A DNA stretch of 64,000 nt from positions 84,603,432-84,667,431 of the forward strand of contig CAXKWD010000009.1 of NCBI GenBank assembly GCA_964059195.1. The letters run 5' to 3'. The notes under the pieces are model-generated. The model had not been told where the DNA came from, did no database searches, and was given only the letters and a program-made list of their open reading frames with translations. Source of the DNA: Ectobius pallidus. Taxonomy: Eukaryota > Arthropoda > Insecta > Blattodea > Ectobiidae. The position numbers and the translations under genes are program-made. This document shows positions 1 to 11,820 of the stretch, piece after piece. Each line of letters starts with the position of its first letter. The stretch's first letter is position 1.

Positions 1-405
1 TGTTAACATTTTCAGATACTGCTGCAAACCTGAACTGAAAATATTTTTAAAAGTGTCTATTGGAAGTTGTTAACAACAAGGAGGAAGAGGTAATTGTGTT
101 ATTACTTGCTACTGTCCCTTCACATTTCAGTTACAGTAAACCCAAAATATTCGTGCATGTACAGTTTAGTGCACATACTGTATAATTGTGCTCTTTTACC
201 AAATTTATAACTTAAATATGACGTTAAATTACAAATATGACCGAAATATGACCAAGACCGTGAAAATGCCCGAAATATGACTTTATATGCAAAATAAAAA
301 TGGTCCGATTAGGATAACAAATGTGCAATTCATGTTTAATTTGCGTTTGCGACCAGAATGGAGGTCAGGATAAAAATATGACATGTCTTAAACATCCGAA
401 CCCTA
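1..405. mobile_element. MITE family A, copy 1 (hAT-like), left end outside window
   Basis: This is the right-hand part of a short non-autonomous DNA transposon. It aligns base for base in order with the right two thirds of the complete copy at 45968-46628, including the AAATATGACATGTC segment and the terminal CATCCGAACCCTA. The window begins inside the element, so its left end and target duplication cannot be seen. It has no coding capacity. Repeated TATGACC motifs occur inside, as in families B and C. Confidence 0.8.
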
Positions 406-2262
406 TTCACAGTTCGACCGTACATTTGTAATTTTATTTACGATCAGTCATTATCTCACCACTGAATATATTAGTCTTTTCCTATATAAGAACAGCTTTT
501 TCCCATCCAACTCACTTCTCCCAGAAGATGGCAGTAGAGATTGCTGCCGAAATCTTGGAACCAAACCTCCAACTCACCCGGTTGGAAGCCCGAGAAACAA
601 TAATACATTCTCAACACTGGGAAAGCCTCAAGTCACATTTGTTTTCGTCTTTTCTTTCCTGATTTTGAAAAAGGAGTAAAGCATCTTCTTAAATTTCATC
701 CACGTTAAATTTGTTTTATAATCTGGTGGGTTTCCTTTACTATAAAAACTGATGTTAAAGTACGCCATTCATTATGGAACCTCACTCCCCCATGGAGACC
801 GGAAGGCTAAATAAGCAACCAAGGTTTTAATTCATGTGGCGCATGGATGGCTAATTATGCCTAAGGCGATGTCTTAGTTTTTATATGTCCTCTGGCTATA
901 TTATATTATGTATGTAATGTGAGCTTAAAAGGCAGAGGGGAGTTGGGCCTATATGGAATAGAATCATTCTTAGTGGGTGGCTTATTACTACTTTGAGGTT
1001 ATTAAATAGGTTTGTATCGTGAAGGAATTTAGCGTTATGATTCATTGCCACATCGCTACACGCAACGCCCACAACACGCATGCCTACACATACGCACGCA
1101 TGCCTACACATAAGCACGCATGCTTAGTATATCTTGATTACTATGCTTGTAAATAATTACTCTGTTGACAGTTGATTTAACACGGTTATATTTTATGAAC
1201 TTTTAAATTATTTCATTCATGTCACTTACTGTGGGCATTTACTATGATTTATAAAGGAGCTGACTGGGCATTTGCCCAGGGCGGAAAATTTTTAAGGGAG
1301 ATTTTTCCCTTTTGTAAAATTAACTTTATGCCAGTTGAATTTAAAAGAACTAAACTTGAAACATTGAAAAAATGTTAGATTGAGTTTTAGATTTTCATCT
1401 AAAGTAGAAATAAAACAGTAATTTTTTAAAATCTAAAAATAATTAAACATAATGTCATATGACTTAAAATTGCCGAATATATTAAATATTTTCTGTAAAA
1501 TTTCAAATAATGACTATATCACATAGCCTACTTAAGTATTTTTAGATTTTAAAGTAATTTTTTGTAAATGGAATTTCAATAGAAATCATGCATGTTCTGC
1601 CAAAACGTAATTAGACTACTTTTATTTTAGAAAAATATTTTTGTTTTTGTGTAGCCTATAGCCTCGGTGGCGAATAGATTGCTCGCAGTAATAAAATGCT
1701 ATCGCAGTGTTATTGGTTTATAATTGGGTAAAATTCAAACTTAACAGTAAAACAATAACTTTTGGGTGGATGGGGTAAAAATAAACAAACAAACAAACAA
1801 AAAAAGGGGTGCAAAGTACCGATACCTAAAATCGGGGCCTGACTATGGTATGCCTCTCCAGTGTTGAAAAATTCTGTATAATGCCGAATAATATGAAAAT
1901 GCGTTGAATTATTCTTATCATAGGCAATGCCGCGTCTGACTTTCGAATCTCCGATAAATTCACGGGTGACGTAGTCGAGAAATTCTAACAATTTCTTTTA
2001 TTATATTTATAAACAGAACACCGTGTATAATGCACATAAGTACAAAATGTATTTTATTCATGCCATCGAGTTCATGTATTTTATCATGCTTATAGGACGT
2101 GACAACGAAATTTCGATTAGGATAGACTAGAGTGAAGCAATTTGGCCAATCACCGGACTTGCACTGTTATTGTACAGTAACATTTTAAAGTGTATGTGAG
2201 GTGTTACTGTAAATGTCTTTAGTGAGGTCGACCACTAAGGCTAATCATAGGAGAGAGATTCC
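406..2262. other. Non-coding stretch, no supported gene
   Basis: AT-rich sequence with no recognisable gene. The only local structure I can point to is a short imperfect tandem of a 20-bp unit near 1076-1122 (CACGCATGCCTACACATAAG type) and an AAAC run near 1785-1800. Confidence 0.5.
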
Positions 2263-2335
2263 ATCTGACTAGCTCAGTTGGGAGAGCAATTGCATAGAAA
2301 GCCGAAGGTCATGGGTTCGAATCCTGGTGTCAGAG
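2263..2335 (+). repeat. tRNA-like sequence, probable SINE head
   Basis: It contains a perfect A-box (TAGCTCAGTTGG) and a perfect B-box (GGTTCGAATCC) with tRNA-like spacing, and a 6-bp acceptor pairing TCTGAC/GTCAGA. The anticodon stem and T stem have mismatches, so a working tRNA is unlikely. It is best read as the pol III promoter part of a tRNA-derived SINE or a tRNA pseudogene. The 3' body is not recognisable beyond about 2340. Confidence 0.55.
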
Positions 2336-2523
2336 GAATTTTTCTCCTTAAGTATTCTCAAGTAATGTTCAACAAACACCATATTCTGAGGTTTCATGAA
2401 TACTTATCTACATCTTTAAAATGCTATTTTACAATAACAGCGGAAAACCTGTAACAAAATAACTAAATTAGTGGGCGCCTCTATCAATTTGGAATAGTCC
2501 TGTTTATGGGTGAAATGGTGTTA

Positions 2524-3001
2524 TTAAGTGCCAGAATTGTACTTTATGAGATTGTGTAGGGGACGGGAAAATGTCTGTCCGTACGCACGATAACTCAAAT
2601 ACGCTTTATCGGATTATCATGAAACTTGGTATACGCATTTATAACGTCCATGGGAAGAAGCCTACTGATATGGGACCAAATCGGTTGACCGGTACTGGAG
2701 CAATGCCCAATTTAGTGACTATTTTGTGTTAATAATTTATCAAATGCAAATCAATACTCATGACAACATATTGTTTTACGTTGTTTATAATACAGGTAAT
2801 ATCACTACCCTCATATTCCTTCACATATGTTTATCAGACTAGACCTTTGTTCTTCCGTAAGCCCTGCTTAATGAATCTATCTGGACCTTAACTCGGAAAT
2901 CGATTACAAAAATAACTTATTTTATGCATATCATAATTGCAATTGTCACTGATTAAACAAAAGCATTCTGGCACTTTGCTACATCAGTTTACCTGATTTT
3001 A
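2524..3001 (+). mobile_element. Family G repeat, copy 1
   Basis: Interspersed repeat that starts TTAAGTGCCAGAAT and carries the inverted form ATTCTGGCACTT near 2965-2975, followed by a shared tail (ATCAG..CTGAT hairpin). It is collinear over nearly its whole length with 62719-63240. It also matches, in reverse, the left part and the tandem core of 33085-35270. It is non-coding. A conserved block in the first half reads through TTGACCGGTACTGGAGCAAT. The class is unknown, but the inverted ends favour a DNA transposon. Confidence 0.7.
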
Positions 3002-3166
3002 TTGCATGGTTAATTTCTGTCAAACAATTGAACTCAATAAATTCAGCGTTCAACATCAAAATGCCAAATTCGAGAACAGTAATCAGAAACCCGGGTTTCG
3101 TAATGAAAGGCAGGATGCGATTAAGGAAGCGATCCATTTGTCATGACGAGTTAAGATGTTTCTTAA

Positions 3167-5903
3167 CCCTTTCAGACCTGGTGGTCACAATTGTGTACAT
3201 AAAGTTTATCCACTACTATCTCACTTATAAGAAATATCATGAACATCCAAACCCACTGTGCACGTTTGTGCACATTAGTTTTATATGTATTCAAGTAGGT
3301 GGTGCACTCTGGTGACTAGTCTTTGAACTACATACTGAGTTCCATCCTATGGTGGTGTAACTCTCTGGCATGCCATTACAGCTTGTGTTTACTGCTGGGA
3401 TAGGTAGGTTTTGTATGTTGTTTATGAAGTTTTTATGTGGTTTTCTAGTTGTATGAATATTTAGACATTGTTTAGTGTAATTTTCAGCAATTTCATTCAA
3501 TTCATAGTTATAGTATTTATCGGTTATGTTTAATGTACACATTCGTGTACAACAGGATCCAAATGGTGTGAATTAGGACACATAACCTAAAATGTGAATC
3601 AGCTGTGTTTGGATGTTTGTGATATTTGTAAGTGTTCTTTTACCTTTAATTTCAGATACAAAAGCAGTGAATGAGAATAATTGATATGAACATACAACAT
3701 TTATGTAGTATCACAGAGGATTGACATACAAATATGGAGAAACCTGGTCCGAGTAAATATTATCCCAAATATTTATCTTTGGATAAAGACTGGGATCTCG
3801 TTACAGATATATTACATGGTGATGATTCTGACCTTAGTTTGAGTGGAGACGAGATTGAGGATGATGATATACCACTCATAGAAAGGCAAGCTCAACAAAA
3901 AGTAAAACGTGTTGGAGCGGATAAAGTGGGTAAGACTGACATATGTGCTGATACCATATCAGAACATGAAGATGAAGATGAAGATGAAGAGGTGGTAAGT
4001 GCTGATATGAACGATTTATGTCATAGTAACAACTCTGAATTAGATAATATATGTGAAAACATAATTCTGACTCCTAAAGAAGCAATAAAATGGAAACGCA
4101 AGCCCCTGAGTTGCGTTGTAGAAAAGTACGAAGTCGAAAATTTTCAAGAATATGAACTTAATTCGCCAATACAATACTTCAAAAGATATATACCTGATGA
4201 TTTGTTCATTAGCATGGCAATGTATACTAACATGTATGCATTGCAACAAGGTAAAACTTCGTTCACTCACACAACACCTGAAGAGTTAGAAGTGTTATTT
4301 GGACTTCACATATTGACTGGAACTTTGAAATTTCCCAGAATACGCATGTATTGGGATACAACCCTCAAAGTAAATGTATTTTTGGATAACATGACACGTG
4401 ACAGATTTTTTGAACTAAGGACAAATTTACACTTAGTAAACAATCTGGAAAAGCTGCCAGAAAATAAGGACAAATTTTACAAAGTCAGACCAATTTACAC
4501 AGCCATTAGAAAACGCTGCAGTGAACTTCATATAGAAGAAAATGTTTGCGTGGACGAAGGAATTGTTCCTTTCACAGGGAAGTTTTCTGCAAAGCAGTAC
4601 ATCAAGGGGAAACCCAACCCATGGGGAATCAAAGTTTTCATGCTATGTGGAAAGAGTGGAATAGTTCATGATTTTCTTTTGTATCAAGGAGCTACAACTG
4701 AACTGAATGCTGCATGCTACAAAAAATTTGGATTAGGTCCTTCTGTTGTTTTAGGATTTTCCATTCCACTCTCAAATAGGAAAGGTCATAAATTATACTT
4801 CGACAACTTCTTTTCGTCTTATCATCTGTTTCAAGTTCTGAAATCTCAAGGTATTAGTGCAGCAGGTACAGTCCGCCAAAACAGATTTGGGAAAAACTTA
4901 CCATTTTCAAACGACAAAGAAATAATGAAACAACCCAGAGGTTTCTGTGAAGAAATCACCAGTGCTGATGACATTACTATGTGTAAGTGGGTAGACAATA
5001 GACCAGTTGTATTGTGTTCAAACTTTGTTGGGAAAGGTTCAGTGGATGAAGTTGAACGCTGGGATAAAAAAAACACTAAATATGTGAAAGTAGAGAGACC
5101 TGAAATAGTGAAGAGATATAATCATGCAATGGGTGGTGTGGATCTGTTTGATCAATTGATAAGTTATTATCGAATTTTCATCAGATCTCGAAAATGGACT
5201 TTGCGGATGATATTTCATGCAGTTGACTTTGCCATTGTTCAAAGTTGGTTAGAATATAGACGAGATGCAGAAAACCTGTCCATTCCGAAGAAAAAGCAAC
5301 TGGATCTTCTTTCTTTTCGCACTAGGATAGCAGATGGATTGATACTGTGCCAGAAAAAGGTTTCTGCAAGAAAGAGGGGACGCCCTTCTGATGAAGGATC
5401 TGCTTCAGACTTGCGAGTTATACCTAGAAGAAGAGGAGAGTTACGCCCTGCTGAAGAATTGCAGTTTGATTCAATTGACCATCTACCTCTACATGATGTA
5501 GGTGCTCCAAGTCGCTGCAAGTTTCCAAAATGTACAGGCCGTTCACGAATTCAATGCAGAAAGTGTAAAGTGCATTTGTGTCTTCAAAAGGACAGAAATT
5601 GTTTTTTGAGGTTCCATATAAAGTCTTAGGTCTAGGGTTAGTAGCATGTGTATGTCAGTAACATAATTAAATTAGTTCTTCTGTTCAGAGGGGTAAAAAT
5701 ATTGACTTGACTTGACCCGTAGTGCAAGGTATGAAGTGTTGCTGGAGACCCGATGTTCACAATTGTGTACATTAAATATCTAGAAAACTAGGGGTCACAT
5801 GAACTTTTTTCTTAAACAAAATGTCTTCAGAAAACTCTTGTGGGTCCAAAAAAAATGTCATATATTTTTTTCATAACCAAATAAAAATTCAGGTCTGAGA
5901 GGG
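3167..5903 (+). mobile_element. Complete piggyBac-type transposon
   Basis: The element is bounded on both sides by the TTAA target typical of piggyBac (3163-3166 and 5904-5907). Its TIRs are CCCTTTCAGACCTG on the left and CAGGTCTGAGAGGG on the right, with one mismatch in 14. Subterminal near-palindromes recur inside: CACAATTGTGTACAT near 3186 and again near 5758, with GTGCAC..GTGCAC and GTACAC..GTGTAC versions at 3258 and 3535. These are candidate transposase contact sites. One intact transposase gene lies inside. Length is 2737 bp, usual for an autonomous piggyBac. Intact ORF, TIRs and TTAA together suggest a fairly young copy, perhaps still competent. Confidence 0.93.
3734..5629 (+). CDS. 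piggyBac-family transposase (DDE_Tnp_1_7 type), intact
   Basis: The predicted 631-residue protein excises and inserts the surrounding element at TTAA by a DDD nuclease reaction. The N-terminus is acidic and disordered (about residues 28-110, with an EDEDEDEE run). The catalytic region shows the family landmarks: D274 in the VCVDEGIVPF motif, D357 in LYFDNFFSS, and D470 in AMGGVDLFDQ followed by D473. These correspond to the D268, D346 and D447 positions of the moth element. A basic stretch (KKVSARKRGRPS) near residue 550 could be a nuclear localisation signal. The C-terminus, from C595, is a cysteine-rich zinc-binding domain that in this family contacts the terminal repeats. The ATG at 3734 is the first in frame, in a fair context (A at -3). 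No frameshift or stop is present. Whether it is expressed is unknown. Confidence 0.95.
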   Translation: MEKPGPSKYYPKYLSLDKDWDLVTDILHGDDSDLSLSGDEIEDDDIPLIERQAQQKVKRVGADKVGKTDICADTISEHEDEDEDEEVVSADMNDLCHSNNSELDNICENIILTPKEAIKWKRKPLSCVVEKYEVENFQEYELNSPIQYFKRYIPDDLFISMAMYTNMYALQQGKTSFTHTTPEELEVLFGLHILTGTLKFPRIRMYWDTTLKVNVFLDNMTRDRFFELRTNLHLVNNLEKLPENKDKFYKVRPIYTAIRKRCSELHIEENVCVDEGIVPFTGKFSAKQYIKGKPNPWGIKVFMLCGKSGIVHDFLLYQGATTELNAACYKKFGLGPSVVLGFSIPLSNRKGHKLYFDNFFSSYHLFQVLKSQGISAAGTVRQNRFGKNLPFSNDKEIMKQPRGFCEEITSADDITMCKWVDNRPVVLCSNFVGKGSVDEVERWDKKNTKYVKVERPEIVKRYNHAMGGVDLFDQLISYYRIFIRSRKWTLRMIFHAVDFAIVQSWLEYRRDAENLSIPKKKQLDLLSFRTRIADGLILCQKKVSARKRGRPSDEGSASDLRVIPRRRGELRPAEELQFDSIDHLPLHDVGAPSRCKFPKCTGRSRIQCRKCKVHLCLQKDRNCFLRFHIKS

Positions 5904-5907
5904 TTAA

Positions 5908-7667
5908 AGGAAAAGATTGTGTTGGCCATCAGCAATTCAGCTGACGTGATAAGCAGTGTCATGATCGTTTCCTGTTATAGCGTCTAATGGAAGATTGCCT
6001 CATTTTGAAATGGACGACCGACCACATATTTCGCTTGTCCACCCCCCCCCCCCCCCTCCATCCGCTGGTTAGATTTAGTATCGAGTTCCAGTTCCGATGT
6101 TCCTTGGTTCCTTCCATTTTCCCAATCTCTAGTAAAGTCGCTGCCTATCGAAACTGTATATGTCATTTCATGGGCATGGGTCGCGTTGTGAATAAAACAA
6201 GTCTACACAAAATTCTGCTGACGTACAAAAAATAACAAAAGTTAAAACGAAAGAAAATATAAATATAATTATGTATGTATGTATGTATTTAATTATTACT
6301 AATGCATCTGTTAATACGTACTACATGTTAAGATTTAAATTCTGTGTAATTTTTTTGTCTTCTAAACATAACGTAGAATATTTTTCAGATGGTTATGTTG
6401 CTTATATTCTAGTCTACTCCTTTTTACTTACAATACATTTCAATTATATATGTAATTATAATTATCTGCTATTTGATTATATTTTAGAAATACTATACAA
6501 TTACTTATCTTGCTTTAACTAAAATAACGGTAGTAATCCTAAGCATGAACTATATACAATATTTACATTATAGTATATAAAAATATATGTATGTGGCCTA
6601 CATGCATGTATGTGTGTATGTATGTATGTATGTGAATTTATGGGATTTATGTATATAGGACTATGTATGTATATATGTTTGTATTATGCGTGTATGTATG
6701 TATGTATGTATGTATGTATGTATGCAAACACGCACATATGTATGGAGACCTATGTATTTACTTATGTTAGGCTTATATATGTACATAATAATGTATGCAG
6801 GTTTTAATAATTCATTAAATATATGCGTCATTGCAATAAACATGCATTCCACGAGTGACGGACGGAACACACAGAGTTAGAAAATTCAAAATTAATAGTC
6901 TATTTATTATTCAAATCCTTGTTCTATTCCTTGTGTCCAATGTTTTGTTATTTGGTAAATAAGAATAACGTGCAAATTTAATAATCCACCACCATTTCTA
7001 GGCCTATCTGCAATTCAGAAAATTGTGACGGAAGAGTATAGAACAAGACATTACTTCTGTGAGTTATGTATGCATATAAAACCAAATGTAACTTTCACAT
7101 GAAATTAAAATTCTAAGAATTACACACAGCATGTTTGAATGTAGTATCATTGACAAATATAAGATTCTTAAAAAAAAGAAATGATATGTGACGGACGGGA
7201 CAGGTAATGTGATGGACGGGAGATGTCCAACAGCTGTATTCCGTAAATTTATGTTCAACACCTTTGAAACAGATAACCCTAAACAGAACTACAGTAGAAC
7301 AAAAATAACACTTCAGTGAAAGACCGTGTATAAAAAATAGTCAACAGGCTAAATTACACAACAGAAACACAGTCTACTTTAAAAAGTAATCCAGTGCCTA
7401 CCTGACAACCTACAATGTACCACTATCACCCAATGACTACTACCTTCCTAAGTTGATGGTGATAAACTAAATAAAAAAAGAGTTGTAGAATGTTTCTTCC
7501 CCTCTACATGCAATTTAAATATCTTAGGATTTCACTACGGCTGCTCACAGCAATGATTTCAAAATTTTTAAATTTCACTCATAGGCTCACTCATTCATGG
7601 AATGCATGTAAAAGTAATTCTACATGCAACGATTGATATTATAAAAACAATTTTCACACATCATCAT
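5908..7667. other. Non-coding stretch with (TATG)n microsatellites
   Basis: No gene seen. There is a C tract at about 6041-6056, and (TATG)n tracts at about 6270-6288, 6603-6632 and 6689-6724. Open frames here rich in Met-Tyr-Val-Cys are translations of the tetranucleotide repeat. A short phrase GTGACGGACGG occurs near 6855 and again near 7188. Confidence 0.6.
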
Positions 7668-7925
7668 CATCAATAATAATAATACGGTTTAGGCCACATA
7701 GTGTCAATTGATCTGATCACACCAGCGTCTTCTTGGTCGGCCAACACTTCATCTTCCTTGTGATTTATAGTTATATAACATGAGGTAAACGGGCTGTCTT
7801 CATTCTAAGCACGTGTTCATGCCATCCTTGTATATATTTATCTATTATTTTTAGGACACAAGGTACTTTTAGTTCCTCTCTGATTTCCACATTACGTAAC
7901 TATATCCTGCAACCGGTCTTAAAAT
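7668..7925 (-). pseudogene. LINE reverse-transcriptase C-terminal remnant
   Basis: On the minus strand a broken frame reads NVEIREELKV.., then a WHEHVLRMKTARLPHV segment, and in another frame a GRPRRRW motif. This is the conserved tail that follows the RT domain in many APE-type non-LTR retrotransposons. The element ends in a short GAT/AAT simple tail (plus-strand CATCATCATCATCAATAATA), as expected of a LINE 3' end. It is heavily decayed and 5' truncated. A similar piece is at 42885-43090. Confidence 0.65.
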
Positions 7926-9704
7926 TTTCATCTCAGCTGCTTCCATTTTCATGTTTCCGATACATACAGCATAATTGGCATGCCCATTACTCTTTAGAAC
8001 TAAAGTCTCCTTTCTTACTTTTTTTTTTTTTTACAAAGAATTCTTTAATAATTGTTGAAATTTTGGTAGTTTTACTTCCAAAAGTATTCTTACCTGTGAT
8101 TTTCTTAATTTAATAAGATATTTGAGAATACTGGCTGTCTTCAACACTAAAAGTCTCTTGGATAATTGACGAATGTTGACACCACAAACTGTCTCTCCTT
8201 GTTGGATATATTAACGCAGAGAAAGATAGATGCTGTAGTTGAGGGCTTGTGATTCTCGGGGAAGAGTATATTGTTAGAAGCAGTAAAGAGAAGATATGGA
8301 AAGCTTTATGGCTGATATGAACATGTAAGAAATAGAGAGACACGCACCCTGGGACCGATGAATGGAGCTTGCTACAGCCTAGTCATCTCCACAACCCACA
8401 CTACAGCATGATACAACATCCTCAGCACACTTCTCCTCTACCTGATGTACTGAAGAGACAGATTTATTATAGGCATTCCAAAGATGTATGGAGAGAAAAT
8501 TTTTATAACCAACAGACACTTCCTTTCAGATATACACTGATATAAAGGGATAAACTATGTGACTGCGGAGTGCGGGTGATTGTATGGGCTAACCTCGGGA
8601 TCCACTCTAGATTTGCGAAATTCTTTAAATATTGCTCTTATTTTTCCTATAGAGGTTCTGTATAGAAATAAAGATAAGAATTATATATCCATTGTATTTT
8701 CACAACCCTGTTGAACAGTCATTATTCTGTGATTAATAAAGTTCAAGTTCATATCAGCCACATTATTTTTTAGATTAGACATATTATTGAAAATGCTTTG
8801 CAAGAATAGGCTACGTTAAAGTTTCACTCCTGATAACAGCGAGTTTTAGTTATTTTTATTTCTTTAAATTTATCAGTTATTACTAAGTACTTGATGGAAA
8901 TACGCCTAAATTGTTATCTAATTGGTTAAGATATATTTACAAATTATAATATATATATATCGTGATATATCAAGTTAAAAATACTGGGAAATTAATTAAA
9001 ATATGGTTCCAGTCAATTAGAACGAGTATCCCTTGATCTCATTTCTTATCTTTTTTATTTTATAGAGAAAGAAACTATATATTTCGATCAATATTGAATA
9101 TGTTTATATACCTAAAATCAAAATGGCGTCTGTTACTTGTCCTTCTTAAAAATGATTAAGTAATTATACATTTGAGAGTGTTGATAATTTCATTTGTGAA
9201 GCAGTAAATAATGGAGGATGGGTTTATAACGGGTCTCGGAAAGAAAATACTTGAAATCTCTCTCATATTGATTTTACTGTAGGCCTACATGTTGCCGTTA
9301 TATGACGAAAACTGGTAGAATAATATTTCCAGTAAGCTATATTTATTTATTTTAGAAATTTCGGGTCTAGAGTGAATTAATTGCATTCATAGAATGCTAT
9401 TTTTTGCTAAGCCTAAGCTTCGGGCGCCATGAATTGTGTAATCTTTTCTCGTAAATCCTATATTGTGAAAGTGCGCCAGCAAACGCTTCGTAATGTGTAC
9501 ATACAATTTAATAAAATGCATCTCGAATTTCTGCGAGAATAAATATCTCTTAATTATATTTAAACCAGTAAAACTTCGTTATGTAAATTACCGATACCAT
9601 AGCGAAAAACAAGTAGTTTTCATTTACGTGTATTTTTATATTTTAAAGCGAGAGACGTGCAGCTAATAATATTATTTATTTATAATTACAATTTCACATA
9701 CGAA
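7926..9704. other. Non-coding stretch, possible unrecognised repeat
   Basis: No gene I can support. The part at 8350-8755 ends in GATTAATAAAGTTCAAGTTC, which resembles a retroelement 3' end with an AATAAA signal, but I cannot name a family or see a second copy here. Confidence 0.35.
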
Positions 9705-9903
9705 CCGGAGATACAGTGTCCGGCTGTAAGGTCGACTCAGTCTCTTAACAAAAATGAGTACCAGAAGTAATTTAGGGGTAAAGTCGGCTAATACTTAAGG
9801 CTAACGATTTTACCACCTTTTGAGTCGAATATCTACATAGGGCCTCAATCTCCTCTAAACCCTAAAGGCCTCTCTAATTTGTACAGGGAAACTTTACGGT
9901 ACG
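9705..9903 (+). mobile_element. Decayed SINE body (same family as 47239-47543)
   Basis: The order of blocks GGTCGACTCAG, AATGAGTACCAG, GGGGTAAAG, AAGGCTAACGATTTTACCACC and a final ACAGGGAAACTTTAC matches the body of the complete SINE at 47239-47543, with many substitutions. The tRNA-related head is missing or too changed to see. It is an old 5'-truncated copy. Confidence 0.65.
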
Positions 9904-10499
9904 TTTATTATTATTGTATTATATTAGGCTGCACTGGACTCTTAATATCTACATCCCTGGTTCAGACCGTAGGGTCCACTGCGTCGTCTATCATTCGACG
10001 TCACTGGCAGATGGAAGTTTGAGAGCATGTGATCTGCTTGCCGACTCCCACCGCCGTTAAAGGCTGATTTCTTAACAGGCGCAGCTCGTTTTTTGTTTTT
10101 TTTGTTCTTAAATTCACGTTTATTTAAAAAGTCTGATGTAATACACAACTTTATCTATCCTAGAACATAGGCAATATAACTTTCTCACTTGTAATTCTGA
10201 TATAGAATAAGAGGCCGCATTGCAGAGAACGTATTCAGACGTTTCAGTCTGATGCAAAGATTTACTGTACTGTTCGCCATGTAAAGACTTCAAGCTTGAA
10301 TTTGTACAAAAGATTGCTGGCTTTTTTTGTCCTTCAGAGAGTATTTGCAAAAATATGTTTGAAATAAATATTTTAACCCTTAGTATAAGGATCCCATGTA
10401 CAAAATTCTAACAAAGTCATTACAGCAGTTTATATAAATATATTTTTTTTAAATGAAATTTTCTTCCTGTAAAATGCTAGTAAAAGTAAGATAATTCGT
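9904..10499. other. Non-coding stretch, nothing recognised
   Basis: AT-rich sequence with no recognised gene or repeat. Confidence 0.4.
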
Positions 10500-10740
10500 C
10501 ACCAATCTTTGTCTCACACCCCCAAATTGTATCTACTCCAAATCTAAATTTTGCTTTTAAATAATTTTTCGTTCTTGAGCTATGCTGATGACAGAGACAC
10601 ACACACACTGACATGTTTCTGAAATAAAATTTTTGTATTCAGGAAGATCTCAAATCGTGTATTTATGCTGAAAACTCGACATCGAATTTTAGATCCGAAC
10701 ACAATACTTCCCCTACTTAAACTATCTGTGCTACGGGCTT
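10500..10740 (+). repeat. Interspersed repeat family J, copy 1
   Basis: It shares an ordered set of blocks with 44640-44885, 58490-58680 and the reverse strand of 50260-50525: a 'TTTTTCGTTCTTGAGCTA' type start, an (AC)n stretch, TGACATGTTTCTGAAA, then CTCGACATCGAATTT and ACAATACTTC. It is non-coding. The boundaries are approximate and no target duplication was seen. Confidence 0.5.
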
Positions 10741-10778
10741 CTCTCACCATACTGAGTTTCTCTCGTTCCCTACCAGGA

Positions 10779-10834
10779 GATGTAGAGGATCGAACTTTCG
10801 ATCCCTAGTTAGAAAAGCTGGCCATTAGATCATA
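10779..10834 (-). repeat. tRNA-like fragment
   Basis: Minus-strand reading gives a possible A-box (TGATCTAATGGCC) and a B-box-like AGTTCGATCC about 35 bases later. The spacing suits a tRNA-derived sequence, but no convincing cloverleaf is visible. It may be a SINE head remnant. Confidence 0.3.
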
Positions 10835-11118
10835 TCAAGATTGTAACGTGTCTTTGTTTCTAAGCGGCTCTTTATAAGACTAGGGTTACCGAATTTCAGA
10901 TGATACTAGGTTTAGACTTGAGTGCAATTGTATAGATTCCAGTAAGTTTGAGGAAGTATTCGTTAATGGATGAACATACTGCTTTTTTTCAAGTTTCCTG
11001 TCCCACTGCGCCGTGCTGATACGATTAGGCAATTTCTCCGTCTCGCGTGCTGTGCAGTGCAGTATTACTTCTGTGCTCAGGCGTTGTCTTCACTGAGTAT
11101 TTCTGGAAGATTACACCA

Positions 11119-11820
11119 GGGCCCTGTTTCATAGACCTTTTATACTCATATTATTAGCAAATACATAATAATATTAGTCTTCTGTTTCATAAGAATGTTT
11201 TCTATTAATATTAGTTAACAGTTCATGGCTCTAAATTATTAGTAAATATTGCTAATATTATTAGTAAACTGTTTCATAGACTGCAGAACTAATAGAATTT
11301 ACTGATAATATTAGGTGTTTTTCTGTAAGTGTATTTGGGCTAATAAGTTATTCTCAAACCCATGTAATTCAGATTTCATGATCTTAAAATTATGGAAAAT
11401 TAATCATTCTGATTTAATTATCAATTTTGAAAAATACATAAGCTATCAAAAGAAATCTTATCATAATTACGTTTTTAGGATTTGAGGTTAGATTTTTAGT
11501 ACATAAGCCTACTGCTATCTTGAATAAGTGCCTGGCAGATTTATTATTTTCTTAGAGCTATTATTTGTTACATTTATGAAGATATATGTAGGCGTTCTGC
11601 TTTGAAATAATATTGACTAAAAGACAAAGAAGGGAAAAACAACAATCCAGACATAACCTCCAAATCACTCAGCCGACTAATGAACTAATATTATTAGTGA
11701 ACAGATTTTATGAGTAGTGTTCATATCTCTATGAAACAAGATTTTGTTAACTAATGAATAATATTATGAGTTCTAATATTATTAACTAATACTATTAGCA
11801 AGTTCTATGAAACAGGTCCC
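11119..11820. mobile_element. Inverted-repeat element, family F copy 1
   Basis: The ends GGGCCCTGTTTCATAGA and the reverse of GGGACCTGTTTCATAGA bound 702 bp of AT-rich non-coding sequence. The interior is dominated by variants of ATTATTAGTAAA in both directions, and the phrase CTGTTTCATAGA also recurs internally. A second, broken copy starts at 16605. No clear target duplication could be assigned, so the superfamily is unknown. Confidence 0.7.

Noticed and set aside
2524..3001. Family G as a Helitron
   Set aside because: The hairpin near one end is suggestive, but there is no CTRR terminus or TC start and the ends are inverted repeats.
6610..6880. Several overlapping open frames rich in Met, Tyr, Val and Cys on both strands
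   Set aside because: Products of reading the (TATG)n microsatellite; the same holds at 42026-42424 and 42529-42957.
8350..8755. Possible host gene 3' end with AATAAA
   Set aside because: No upstream coding exon found; a retroelement 3' end is at least as likely, so no gene is called.
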